Assembly: GCA_030272585.1 (NCBI GenBank)
Contig: BSYQ01000004.1
Location: 2,108,001 to 2,172,000, forward strand
Direction: 5' to 3'
Origin: Bryopsis sp. KO-2023
Lineage: Eukaryota > Chlorophyta > Ulvophyceae > Bryopsidales > Bryopsidaceae
DNA length: 64,000 nt
In this document: positions 24,001 to 35,074 of the stretch, piece by piece
How positions within the stretch are numbered: the first letter of the stretch is position 1
Layout of the letters: every line of letters begins with the position of its first letter
Notes under the pieces: generated by a model
Seen by the model: only the letters and a program-made list of their open reading frames with translations
The model's database searches: none
What the model was told of the DNA's origin: nothing
Program-made: the position numbers and the translations under genes

Positions 24001-25930
24001 CGGAAAAAACCCTTCAAATGTGGATGATACATCGGCTCCCTTTAAAAGTAACCCCTACAAACCAATACGTACAGCCATGTGAAACTCCACAGTTTTTTTC
24101 TTGTGGACAAAATGTACTGTTCGTGGATGGAAAACAAAAGCAACAGCTGACCTTGACATTGTCGGCTTCCCCATAAAGGGCAGCAAGGTACAGGTCTTTG
24201 TCCAGTTCGTCGCAATCACTGCCACATTTTCTCTGTTTTGATGACAGACAGGAATGCTTAGTCATGCAAGGATTGTGAATGCACTGGGTCCAAAATTTTT
24301 TTTCGGTGAGTAAAGGGGTCCATAAAAATCCAGCAGCACAAATTGAAATCGGGACTCACCGGAGCAGGGGTGGTTTTGGGTGAAGGCCTCCCCATTTTCT
24401 CATCGATCCATTGCCGGAAAGCAGTCAGCCTGGTGAAGACATCAGGTTTGGCTTCCTTTGCGTTTCTCGAACCACAGCCTTCAGATCCATACGAGACTAT
24501 GCCAACCAACAGATCAAATTCTGGTTTGCCAGACTTGATGTTGAAGCCCTGCTTGGTGTCAAGAATCAGCAGAGGCCCTCCAGAATCACCTGGCAGAATT
24601 AAAGAGGTCCATAAATATGACGAATGTTTGGAAGGTCATACAAAACATGCTTGTCTGGAATTGGTGCCTGGAATTTCCGACTGATTACCCTTGCATGTCC
24701 CTTGCGATCCGGAGAATGCACATAGCATGCTGTCTTTGAGCTTGGGCCACATTTTTCGACAGCTTTTGTTGGTTACATAGGGAAGTTCATCCGCCAATTG
24801 AAGCACTTCTGGAAACGCACCACGCTCACTGGTTTTCCCCCACCCTACAGCCGCCAAAGGCAGGCCCACTCCAATGCTTTGCTGGGGGTGGGGGAGTCTT
24901 GCTGGCTGTTTGGTAGAGGCCTTTTCCAGCAGTAGCAGGGCGACATCAAAGCCGCCCTCAACAGTGCCACTGTACCTCTCGTGGACAAAAACATCCACTG
25001 CTTGTATTATCTACAAGCAAACCAATATTCTTGCATGAGTGTTGGCTCTTAGTTTACAACATGATGAGGCTCTCCAAAACCTTAAAAAAGGCCAATCTTC
25101 ATCCCCCACTTTTTCTCACACACTTTATTGTGAAACTGTGGGAGCTTGCAAACTTCGAGTACCTCTGCGGATGAGTCATCTTCGATTCCGTAGGCACCCA
25201 CGTAAACAATGGGTGTTGGCCCTGTGGAGCCTTCACCTTCCACACAATGCGCTGCAGTCAAAACCCAGCGGGCAGCAATCAAGGTACCTCCACAGATATG
25301 AATCCGTGTGCCCACCTCTCTCAAAGAGCAAGCATATGGAAACCTGCCCTCAGGAGCGTCTGAAGACCCCTGCACTGGAACACCTTACATCAGAACATCC
25401 TGTGGCGAATTGGCTGGTTTGACAGATGCCATTCGTGTGTGAATTTTCATCTCCCAAGACAGATCATTTCCCACAGCGACGGTCATCGTGAAAATCAAAG
25501 CTGGTGTGTGATATTTATATTTCCCAAAAGCAGAGGAGTAGGTGCAAGCAAGCATGTTTAATTGGGGGCGTCTGCTCACAGCAATGAAAGCCTCTGCGTC
25601 CTGCAGCAGCTTCCGAAGCGAAGGAGTTATCGATGTCCCGTCATCCTGAATGTCAGACAGGATGTCACACAGGTGCATCTCGACTCAGATATTCTTTAAA
25701 AAAAACATGCATGTGGAACACGAGGACACACCTCTCGGTCGCCGCCAGGGGCGAGTCCTGCAAGCCAACAGATTCGACATCACATATCCATCAGGCGAAT
25801 AAGCTTCAACGGGGGGGAAGGGGGAGAGCGTCAAATGTCAAGTCTGAACCGCCCCACCTGTCGCGCGAACACAAGGAACTTTTTGCGTTGAAACGCAGCA
25901 AAGCGCCCACAGTATCAGGAACAGCGCCAT
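21034..25930 (-). CDS. Secreted S1-family serine protease fused to ankyrin repeats
   Basis: Fifteen exons on the minus strand: 25,858-25,930 (signal peptide MALFLILWALCCVSTQK), 25,732-25,757, 25,580-25,645, 25,124-25,369, 24,689-25,010, 24,360-24,589, 24,152-24,232, 23,943-24,054, 23,659-23,757, 23,116-23,214, 22,700-22,798, 22,149-22,247, 21,737-21,835, 21,508-21,606, 21,034-21,383; 699 residues, all phases close. The chymotrypsin-fold domain spans about residues 54-305 with the triad His96 (LTAAHC), Asp159 (GGFDVAL) and Ser247 (CKGDSGGP). The new N-terminus would be IAGSS, preceded by Phe. The position six before the Ser (chymotrypsin 189) is Gly, so trypsin-like Arg/Lys preference is unlikely. 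A Cys-bearing cap exon and at least ten ankyrin repeats follow, then the four-Cys tail ending RAILQG. It is divergent from the gene starting at 26,543. Substrate and partner unknown. Confidence 0.92.
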
Positions 25931-26021
25931 AGGACGCGGGCTGGGCGAAACTCAATCTGGATCTTGCGAAAAGGACCCCGCGAAAAGGTTCAACGAGGTC
26001 GAGTTGCCACTGTTCGTCCTA

Positions 26022-26037
26022 TCCTTGCAAGCATATG
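26022..26037 (-). promoter_or_regulatory. Family promoter box, left gene
   Basis: Minus-strand CATATGCTTGCAAGGA, about 91 bp upstream of the start at 25,930; one base different from the other two copies. Confidence 0.6.
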
Positions 26038-26419
26038 GTGTCCGTCACGCTCGTTGTGTTTGCCAGATCTGTCCAGACAACCCCAGTCCTGATAGGCGCT
26101 TGAAACCCACGGAAAACAAACATGCCACGAACGACGCCGGTGTTGTGGACAAGGCTGTTCTCCAAACAGTCATAAGCCATCCCGGACCCTTCGCTTGCAC
26201 AGCGCGCAGCCACTGCAAGAAACAACGGTTGGCGTGCCAAACAGTAATTCATTATGCCTGACGTGGAGTGTTTCACAGTCTGCAACACATGTCCGTCAGA
26301 TCCCTGCCCATGGCCGTCGGGGCTTATGACTGTTTGGAAAAAGCGTCGTTCCTGGTACATCCAGGCACCTAGCAGGACTGGGCTCCTCGATTATGCACAA
26401 GAAGCGGGGTATACTGTTC

Positions 26420-26443
26420 TATATAACCATATGCTTGCACGGA
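26420..26443 (+). promoter_or_regulatory. TATA box and family promoter box, right gene
   Basis: TATATAA at 26,420-26,426 followed at once by CATATGCTTGCACGGA at 26,428-26,443, 99 bp before the start codon at 26,543. The adjacency suggests that the box lies within the core promoter, close to the transcription start. Confidence 0.6.
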
Positions 26444-26542
26444 ACGCACTGACGAGAACGGGTGGCACTCCGACTCTCCTAAACCTGTCGCGATCGGAAC
26501 CTTCTTCTCGTCAAGTCGAAAGCCCCGTCGAACCTGGTTCCC

Positions 26543-29500
26543 ATGCTCGTCTTCTTCATACTATGGGCGCTCTGCTGCGTTTCCACACAGAAAGTGATGT
26601 GTGGTCGGGCGATAGGTGGGGTCGGACCAAATTCGGACGTGTTCCTCCTCTACTAGTCTATAGACTGGGTTTCTCCGGATAAAACCCATTCTTCATTTGG
26701 ATCTGTCGTTTACCGTGTTGCTTGGATTTGCAGGGTTTCCGCGTGGCGGCGATCGGGAGGTGTGGGTCGTGCATATCCATGCGTTACTTTTCTCCCAATT
26801 TCTGACTGGGATTCACGTGCGTTCTTGTGTCTGACATTCAGGATGACGGGACGTCGATCGCTCCTTCGCATCGGAAGCTGCTTCAAGTGCCACTCATCGT
26901 TGTGGGTAGAAATCAAAGATGGGGATGAGGTTATCATCATATCCACAAAAAAAATATATCATTCAGATAAGTGAATCCGACTTCGAAAACCCACGTCTCA
27001 TATCAGCTCCCGAGGTCCTTGCTGGTTCTGGTTTTGATCAAGGGTGTTGGTGAATAAAACAAGGATGTGAAGCTCAGCATTGATGTGTGTGCAGGGGGGT
27101 GAACCTGCTCCCGAACGGAGGTTTCCATATGCATGTTCTTTGAGAACTGTGGGCTCTCGTTCTCATCGATGTGGAGGGACATTGATCGCCCCTGAGTGGG
27201 TCCTGACTGCAGCCCACTGTGTAGTTGGGGAAGACTCTGCCGGGCCAACACCGGTTGTGTATGTGGGTGCCCATGGAATCGATGATGACATATTTGCAGA
27301 GGTACTCCAAGTTTCCGAAATCGTGCATTTTCACGAGGACTTGAGGGGCATCGTGGGTTTCTGCTTGAATTTCTGCATGGCACTTTCCGATTGTGATAGC
27401 CCTGGTAAGCACAATGCACAAGGAAAGCAGATACGGGCTGGAGTCCTCATTCAAAGCACCGCTTTACGATTACATGGTGCATTTGCAGGTCACAATCGCA
27501 GTGGAGGTCATCATTCATGAGAATTACAAAGGAAACGCAGAGGGTGGTTTTGATATTGCGCTGATACGGCTCAAGAAGCCCTCCACCACAAAGAAACCAG
27601 TAGAGTTTGCCCAAAGCGAGCAACTGCTTGGATCTGGTCAAAAGCTGGTCGCAGCAGGGTGGGGAAGAACCAGCACGCGTGGCCCTTTTCCCCCGGTGCT
27701 TCAATTTTCGGACCAATTGGAATATGTCAGCAACCAAAATTGTGAAAAGCTGTGGCCTATTCTCCAAGACAGTATGCTTTGTGCACACTACCCCACCCAA
27801 GCAGTATGCAGGGGTAATTCGTCGAACTTGGGAAATATGCAATCCAAACAGGAGAATTGTGTCAGATCTTATTCAAACAATTTTTTGCCTTTTTTCTTTT
27901 GAACCGTTAGTTTGTATGGTAGGTACATAATAAAAATCAAACATTTCGGACCAATATTTACTTTTATTGGTCGTCAGATCCATGATTTTTAGGAATTCGT
28001 TTTAAGGATTTTTGGCCTCGATTTAACAAGTGCTTGTTTTTTTCCATCGAAGTGCTGTTATGGTAGCCCCGAAAACATCCTTGGTGACAAGGATTCTCAG
28101 AGCCCCCACATTCCAAGATATTTTTTGAGTTTTCTCAAACGCATGCTTGCCCAGTCGTTGGTGCTACAAGTCTGAAGCTCTTGTCTGACTGGGTTCTCTT
28201 TTCCTGAGAACTTATCGACTGTTTTGAAATTCTCTAGGCGATTCTGGAGGTCCCCTGCTGATAGGTGACACCAAAGGGGGGGACAGCATCATTGATGGGA
28301 ATCCAGACCTCGATCTGTTGGTTGGCATTGTATCTTTTGGGACGGAGTTCTGCGATGCAACGAAACCTGACGTGTATACCAGAGTCAGCAGCTTTCGCCA
28401 ATGGATCGATGAAAAAATGGCAACTTCCCCCACCAACAAAATTCCACCACTGAAGTCGGTGAGCATGGGCCTCTCGAATGGCGTTCGTGGTGGTTTGTGT
28501 ACATCCTCCAAGAAAGAGAAGCTGTGCAGCAATGGGGTTCCCAGCGCTGGGGCTGTTTTTGTACAGAAAAATGAATTAACAGTCCCAGCTTCCAGCTCCA
28601 GTTCCTCTTCTGCCACAGGGCACAATTGCAAGCCATTTCTTGGCGGCTAAGATTTTTCATCTGTTGTTTTTGAGCAGATGCCACGCAAGAAGAGTCTCAC
28701 CACACTGAACAAAGAGTTGTTCACTGCTGCTGCCGCTGGGGAATCCACCAAAGTCAAGGTTGGGCTTTTTGACTGTTGCTGTCGTATTCAAGCCAAACGA
28801 AAAAACTCCCACTTCCTTAAAAAGATGATCAAAAGGCAACCAAGCAGTGCTTATGGATGTGTAGGAGCTGATTGCAAAAGGGGCCGATGTGTCCTCCACA
28901 CATCTTGATAGGAAGTTTACTCCTCTACATGCTGCTGCCGAGGAGGGGCATGTGGATGTTGTTGAAATTTTGCTCGAAGCAGGTGATCAGTCGGCCTGCT
29001 CGATGCACTCTCAGAACAAATCGTACATTTTTGATGTTGTCCCCCCGGCCAGTTTCGAAGGAAATCAAGCCGCCAATTTCGAAACAAGGCCAACCATTCA
29101 TATAGTTTATCCTGGCATCAACTGGGGGCAAAAACTACAGAAACGTGTTGCAATTCTTGCTTCAAGAATCGCTGCAGGGGCCGAGTATATACATATATAT
29201 TTCGACGAATGAAATGGACTAGGGAGAAGTGCATTTTGTTTTGTTGCTCAATCCGGCCATTCATTCTGATCTCCAGTTTGACCCTTTTTTTTTTTGGAAT
29301 GGAGGAAACTCCTCTGAAAGCAGATGGCGCAACTTATATTACCGCCGTTCAGAAAATAGATTAAGCTTTGTCTTGTACTTGTCAAAACAGATATTAAAGA
29401 AATTATATATATAAATAAAAAATTCAAACCGTTTGCGTGATGCAGGGGCCGAAATCGATGCACAGAATAGGGCCGGCGGAGCTGCATTGCATTCTGCTGT

Positions 29501-30825
29501 ACAAAAAGACCATTTGGAGGTTGTCAAGGTTTTGGTAAAAGCAGGTGATGTGTGTAGCAGTGAAGCTCCATTTGCTTACATCATTTTTTTTTTGGATTCA
29601 ATTTAATACATCTGAAACCTTAGTGCAGAAACTCTGGATGTGTGTGTGTTTCCTTGCTGCAGTTTTTCTTGAAAGAAAACGAAAAAAAGATTGGCAACCA
29701 AGCGGTTTTTTTTGTGCAAAGGGGGGGGGATGCGGGGTTTTGTGGGGAAGATAGCATTGTTGGATTAGAACAGACCTGTTGAATCCACAATGTATCGAAA
29801 TGCTGGCACCCATGCTGTTTTTTTCTGAAAATTCACTGCACAATCCTCCTGTAAAACAAAACAAAACACTGTTATACACCCCCGATATGGAAACAAACAG
29901 CCCAGTTTGAATTCACCATGTGACGCTTTTTTCCAGGGTAAAATACCTATGATAAGGTGGGAAAATGCTGAGGTCAGAAAATATTTAATGATGAGCTCCC
30001 GCTGCTGCATTGTTAGCACTTTCTAATCCCTTCCCATGAATCGGTGATACTAATTTGATATGTTGCCACTCCTTGTTTCAGGTGCAACTGTGGATTTGAA
30101 AACTGACGATGGATTCACCCCTTTGCTAATGGCGACGTTCAATGTCCACTTAGAGGTGGCTGAGTTTCTAATGGAATCAGGTGCCGTTGAGGAAAAAGAA
30201 TTAGGGTATTTTGACCAATGGGAATTTGGGATACACAAAGCTTGGTTGTCTCAAACATGATCCTTTTGAGTACCAAATTATCTGAGGTGGACTGCCAGTT
30301 TTGCATATCATAGTAGTTTCGGCAGCACTCCGGGCAAACCCCATACAAAGAAATGTATGTTTCACGGTCACATTGGCATATCACAGGACAGTACAATATA
30401 GTACATTACATTACATTACATTACAATGCAGTACAGTGCAGTACATTGCAGTACTCAGCGAGTCGTCATTGGCTATGTCATCAGGTGCGGATGTGAATGC
30501 CAAGGACAGTAGAGGGGACACGGTGTTGATGAGTGCTGCTCATTTTGGAGGACAAATGCTGGTTCAGCTGATTTTGGACAACGGAGGCGAAAAAGATGCT
30601 CAAAATACAGCTGGAATCACGGCTGTAGGCTATGCAGCCTTTTATGGGAATGATGAAGCCATTGAAGTTTTGCTTGACGCTGGTGCTGATGTTGATATTG
30701 AGAACGTCTTCGGGTTCAAGCCTGTGGATGTGATTTGTGATTGCCTCGATGTTGTGGCACCATGTGGAAAAGGGAAATGCGGAAAAGGAGAGAAAGATCG
30801 CCTGAAAGCACTTCTGGAAGGTTGA
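26543..30825 (+). CDS. Secreted S1-family serine protease fused to ankyrin repeats
   Basis: Eleven exons: 26,543-26,615 (signal peptide MLVFFILWALCCVSTQK), 26,734-26,759, 26,842-26,901, 27,095-27,352, 27,489-27,813, 28,238-28,458, 28,678-28,758, 28,865-28,982, 29,446-29,544, 30,082-30,180, 30,485-30,825; 566 residues, all phases close. The propeptide exon ends …HRKLLQVPLIV and the next begins GGEPAPERRFPY, giving the classic IVGG N-terminus with Leu before it. Triad: His94 (LTAAHC), Asp161 (GGFDIAL), Ser250 (CRGDSGGP); the 189-equivalent is Ala. After the DSGGP exon come a cap exon (MPRKKSLTTLNKELFTAAA…, lacking the two Cys of its paralogues), one cap repeat, two 99 nt repeat exons and the four-Cys terminal exon ending LLEG. 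It has the shortest repeat array of the family (one two-exon unit). The end of exon 4 (GGCATC|GTGGGT) is the least certain junction. Confidence 0.92.
30401..30460. repeat. ACATT/GCAGTAC low-complexity repeat
   Basis: Four ACATT units followed by three degenerate GCAGTAC units in the last intron of the plus-strand protease-ankyrin gene, just before the terminal exon acceptor. Confidence 0.7.
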
Positions 30826-31590
30826 AATGTTGGACAGATTTCATCAGCGCTGAATGTCCTTCGTCGTGTGATGGGTCTTCGGGTTGGGTCTTCGGGTATT
30901 TTTTGAGCCACCGTTTTGACACACACACATTCTGCAACATTTTTTTTCAAAAAGTGTACATTTTGTTGAAGAGGGGATAGATAGGGGCGTTTTTTGGGAG
31001 AGGTTCGGATCACTTGCATCAGATGCTGGTGGTACTGAACATAGGTAGTCATACTTTTTTTTTGGATGATTTTTTGCCTCGCTTTTTCAGTGTGGCTACT
31101 TTGGTGATAACATACATCACCACCTTGTTGAACTTTCGCTCGTATCCTGGGCTTCTGCTTGCACATGTAATATTAATATTTGATTGATATGCGGGACACT
31201 CCTGTGGAAGAAAAAAAAAAAGCGAATCGCAGCCTGGTTGAATCGATGTTTCAATCTTGGCACAAAAGAGTTGACGTGCAAATATGATAGGCCGAAGAAC
31301 AGATCCACTCACACATGTTCAGCAACGATTTTGACAACAGGAACGATTGATATTTCATAACTGTTCTTTTTTTTGTTCAAGAGGTGTAGATATTGTGGTT
31401 TTCAGGGACGTGTTTTTGATGGCTTTCATCAGATGCTTGTGGTGCCAGACATTATTATATGTACAGAAAAAAGAAAGTCGAGAAACATAAGCCATCGCAT
31501 CTGCAAAATATAAAATGCACATGTGCACTATTTGTGTATAATGTCCTGACCCCTCCTTCCCCCCTTCCCTTTTTCTTTCTTTTTGCTATA
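30826..31590 (+). other. 3' flank of the protease-ankyrin gene
   Basis: No coding region. Carries two versions of the family 3' motif (31,013-31,027 and 31,423-31,437) spaced 410 bp apart, as if the flank had been duplicated locally. Confidence 0.5.
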
Positions 31591-31941
31591 TGTTGTGAAA
31601 GACAAGCTGCTCCCAAGGAAGCTCCCAAGGAAGTGGCTTTTCCAAAGGACAACTCTTTCACTTTGGATGTTTGCAGAGGAGAAGGTGGCCCAGAAGCCCA
31701 ACACAGTCGCAGTTTTTTAGTTCGCAGTTCCATGGAAAGCAGAGACAGCGTTTCGACGTTGTCTTCCTGAGCGATGCTGGTTTTCGGTGTCTGGCAATGG
31801 GGCGGCGAGAGGGGTTCAGTTTCTGGCGGACCTCTTGCAGGAAGGGATGACACACCACGAAAAAACGATAGCCGTCATCTTCGCGCTGGGCCTCCCGTAC
31901 ACTCCTATTACTTGCTGCGTCGGTGTAGGATCGGTCGGCGG

Positions 31942-32398
31942 CAGAGATAGGACTTGGGCCAAATTTTTGGTCCGGCTACGGTCCGGTCCGGTTACGGTCG
32001 GTTTACGGTTCCGTATTACGGCCGTAACTCCGTACCGTAACCGGAGTAATATGTTGTTTTTACGGTACGGAACAGGTACGGTATAGCTACGGTAGCCCCT
32101 AAATCATCGTGAAGTAGTGTGGTTCAGTGCTAAAGCGTTAGGCTGTAGTCTGTAAGGTCGTGGGTTCGAATCCCCTTGGGTTCCTTTGGGTTCTCGGGAC
32201 CCTGCGGGGGTTACTATTTACGGTTTACGGTGGTTACGGTCGGTACGGTCTGGTACCGGAGCAGTACGGAGTGGTACGGTGGTCCGGTTCCGAGCACGAA
32301 AACCACTCCGGTCCGGACCGTAACTACCGTAACCGTAAGTGACCGGAGTGGGGTTACGGTACGGTTTACGGTACCGTAACCGGAAAGTCCTATCTCTG
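31942..32398. mobile_element. hAT-type miniature element, copy 1 (457 bp)
   Basis: Perfect 14 bp terminal inverted repeats CAGAGATAGGACTT…AAGTCCTATCTCTG and an 8 bp target duplication GTCGGCGG (31,934-31,941 and 32,399-32,406). The uninterrupted target is still visible in the left arm of the inverted duplication. No transposase frame; 8 bp target sites and CAG-ending repeats are hallmarks of hAT elements, so this is a non-autonomous member. The interior is packed with TACGGT/ACCGTA motifs and a tRNA-like stretch. Confidence 0.92.
32108..32182 (+). other. tRNA-like segment inside the element
   Basis: A perfect B-box GGTTCGAATCC at 32,163-32,173 with an A-box-like TGGTTCAGTGC at 32,120-32,130, the spacing of a tRNA gene. 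The acceptor arms do not pair, so it is not a working tRNA. It is repeated in copies 2 and 3 (near 33,437-33,511 and 34,775-34,849). Confidence 0.6.
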
Positions 32399-33270
32399 GT
32401 CGGCGGAACCCCAGCGGCCCTGTAGATCATCTCGCCGTCCTGCAGATCTTTTTCGACCAGGTCCCCTCCTCTTCGGAGCCGCTGCAACATTTCTCAGCAG
32501 AGCTTTGCTCGCGGAAGGAGAAAACAAAACCGAATCGCATCATCCCCCGAAAGCACCAGGAAAACCGTCCACCCCAGCTCAAAACTTGAAGTTGTTCGAA
32601 GGGGTTGCTGTAAGCGCAATCACAATTAATGCTTGCGCCAGCGAGCGGCGGGAACAAAATTCCTTGAAGGAAATAATACGCGCGAAAGAAAAGTTTTCCA
32701 CAAACCTTGAAACGGAAAAAAAAGGAAACGAAAACAAAAGGAAACGAAAAAAAAACGAAACGAAGTTCGCAAATTATCCCGAGGTGGTTTCGAACCACCA
32801 CACCACAAGGGTGCCCCTCCGAAGGGCCGAGACGTTTGGATGGACCCCGCATTTCCTATCCCCAATTATCGATCATTCGCCCGGAAACTTTTTGACGGCT
32901 AACCGGTTTCACGGTGATTATAGCCTCTCGCCTTTTTCCAATGGGCTCACTATGGCCGCCGAAGCGGGAGTGCAAGGTACTCGGGGGGTCGGTCCTTTAA
33001 CTTGCCGGGTTCGAACTCCCGTCGACTCTTTACACCCAGAAAGAGGAGCGAGCTACGTAACGCAAGGACCTGGCAAGATCGATTCAAGCGCTCGTATCGG
33101 AAAGTTGATTGACCATGATTAGTGAGAACGGGTGGCTTGATTTGTGAGATGTTATCTTTTTCCTCCTGACGTTTTCGGTTTTTTGCGGAACCATGCGGGA
33201 TGATGCGATTTCCTAGCGCACACGGATCATCCGATCATCCGATTTGATCTTGATCCCCGTAAGCCGAGAT
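32399..33270. repeat. 872 bp spacer, copy 1 of 2
   Basis: Begins with the target site GTCGGCGG of element 1 and ends with GCCGAGAT, the target site of element 3. By length and by the open frames it gives, it appears identical to 33,737-34,608. It corresponds to about 1,550-2,400 of the left arm. Two tRNA-arm-like TTCGAA palindromes occur at about 32,788 and 33,008. No gene recognised. Confidence 0.9.
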
Positions 33271-33736
33271 CAGAGATAGGACTTGGGCCAAATTTTTGGT
33301 CCGGCTACGGTCCGGTCCGGTTACGGTCGGTTTACGGTTCCGTATTACGGCCGTAACTCCGTACCGTAACCGGAGTAATATGTTGTTTTTACGGTACGGA
33401 ACAGGTACGGTATAGCTACGGTAGCCCCTAAATCATCGTGAAGTAGTGTGGTTCAGTGCTAAAGCGTTAGGCTGTAGTCTGTAAGGTCGTGGGTTCGAAT
33501 CCCCTTGGGTTCCTTTGGGTTCTCGGGACCCTGCGGGGGTTACTATTTACGGTTTACGGTTGGTACGGTGGTTACGGTCGGTACGGTCCGGTACCGGAGC
33601 AGTACGGAGTGGTACGGTGGTCCGGTTCCGAGCACGAAAACCACTCCGGTCCGGACCGTAACTACCGTAACCGTAAGTGACCGGAGTGGGGTTACGGTAC
33701 GGTTTACGGTACCGTAACCGGAAAGTCCTATCTCTG
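33271..33736. mobile_element. hAT-type miniature element, copy 2 (466 bp, recombinant)
   Basis: Same 14 bp ends as copy 1. Its flanks do not match each other: GCCGAGAT on the left (the site of copy 3) and GTCGGCGG on the right (the site of copy 1). It shares with copy 3 a 9 bp insertion and one substitution absent from copy 1, so the crossover lies to the right of those differences. It is therefore a hybrid made by unequal recombination, not a third insertion. Confidence 0.93.
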
Positions 33737-34608
33737 GTCGGCGGAACCCCAGCGGCCCTGTAGATCATCTCGCCGTCCTGCAGATCTTTTTCGACCAGGT
33801 CCCCTCCTCTTCGGAGCCGCTGCAACATTTCTCAGCAGAGCTTTGCTCGCGGAAGGAGAAAACAAAACCGAATCGCATCATCCCCCGAAAGCACCAGGAA
33901 AACCGTCCACCCCAGCTCAAAACTTGAAGTTGTTCGAAGGGGTTGCTGTAAGCGCAATCACAATTAATGCTTGCGCCAGCGAGCGGCGGGAACAAAATTC
34001 CTTGAAGGAAATAATACGCGCGAAAGAAAAGTTTTCCACAAACCTTGAAACGGAAAAAAAAGGAAACGAAAACAAAAGGAAACGAAAAAAAAACGAAACG
34101 AAGTTCGCAAATTATCCCGAGGTGGTTTCGAACCACCACACCACAAGGGTGCCCCTCCGAAGGGCCGAGACGTTTGGATGGACCCCGCATTTCCTATCCC
34201 CAATTATCGATCATTCGCCCGGAAACTTTTTGACGGCTAACCGGTTTCACGGTGATTATAGCCTCTCGCCTTTTTCCAATGGGCTCACTATGGCCGCCGA
34301 AGCGGGAGTGCAAGGTACTCGGGGGGTCGGTCCTTTAACTTGCCGGGTTCGAACTCCCGTCGACTCTTTACACCCAGAAAGAGGAGCGAGCTACGTAACG
34401 CAAGGACCTGGCAAGATCGATTCAAGCGCTCGTATCGGAAAGTTGATTGACCATGATTAGTGAGAACGGGTGGCTTGATTTGTGAGATGTTATCTTTTTC
34501 CTCCTGACGTTTTCGGTTTTTTGCGGAACCATGCGGGATGATGCGATTTCCTAGCGCACACGGATCATCCGATCATCCGATTTGATCTTGATCCCCGTAA
34601 GCCGAGAT
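33737..34608. repeat. 872 bp spacer, copy 2 of 2
   Basis: Second copy of 32,399-33,270, of equal length and apparently identical sequence, implying a recent duplication. Confidence 0.92.
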
Positions 34609-35074
34609 CAGAGATAGGACTTGGGCCAAATTTTTGGTCCGGCTACGGTCCGGTCCGGTTACGGTCGGTTTACGGTTCCGTATTACGGCCGTAACTCCGT
34701 ACCGTAACCGGAGTAATATGTTGTTTTTACGGTACGGAACAGGTACGGTATAGCTACGGTAGCCCCTAAATCATCGTGAAGTAGTGTGGTTCAGTGCTAA
34801 AGCGTTAGGCTGTAGTCTGTAAGGTCGTGGGTTCGAATCCCCTTGGGTTCCTTTGGGTTCTCGGGACCCTGCGGGGGTTACTATTTACGGTTTACGGTTG
34901 GTACGGTGGTTACGGTCGGTACGGTCCGGTACCGGAGCAGTACGGAGTGGTACGGTGGTCCGGTTCCGAGCACGAAAACCACTCCGGTCCGGACCGTAAC
35001 TACCGTAACCGTAAGTGACCGGAGTGGGGTTACGGTACGGTTTACGGTACCGTAACCGGAAAGTCCTATCTCTG
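34609..35074. mobile_element. hAT-type miniature element, copy 3 (466 bp)
   Basis: Same 14 bp inverted ends, flanked by its own 8 bp target duplication GCCGAGAT (34,601-34,608 and 35,075-35,082). It is an independent insertion of the same family as copy 1. Confidence 0.92.

Larger units (their letters stand above)
25931..26542. promoter_or_regulatory. Shared divergent promoter of the two protease-ankyrin genes
   Basis: A 612 bp gap separates the two start codons. Each side carries the family box: minus strand CATATGCTTGCAAGGA at 26,022-26,037 for the left gene, plus strand CATATGCTTGCACGGA at 26,428-26,443 for the right gene, the latter directly preceded by TATATAA at 26,420-26,426. Such an arrangement would allow co-regulation. 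Confidence 0.55.

Noticed and set aside
32505-34460. Two 205-codon and two 141-codon open frames in the 872 bp spacers
   Set aside because: They run across tRNA-arm-like palindromes and repeat sequence, resemble nothing known, and are duplicated only because the spacer is.
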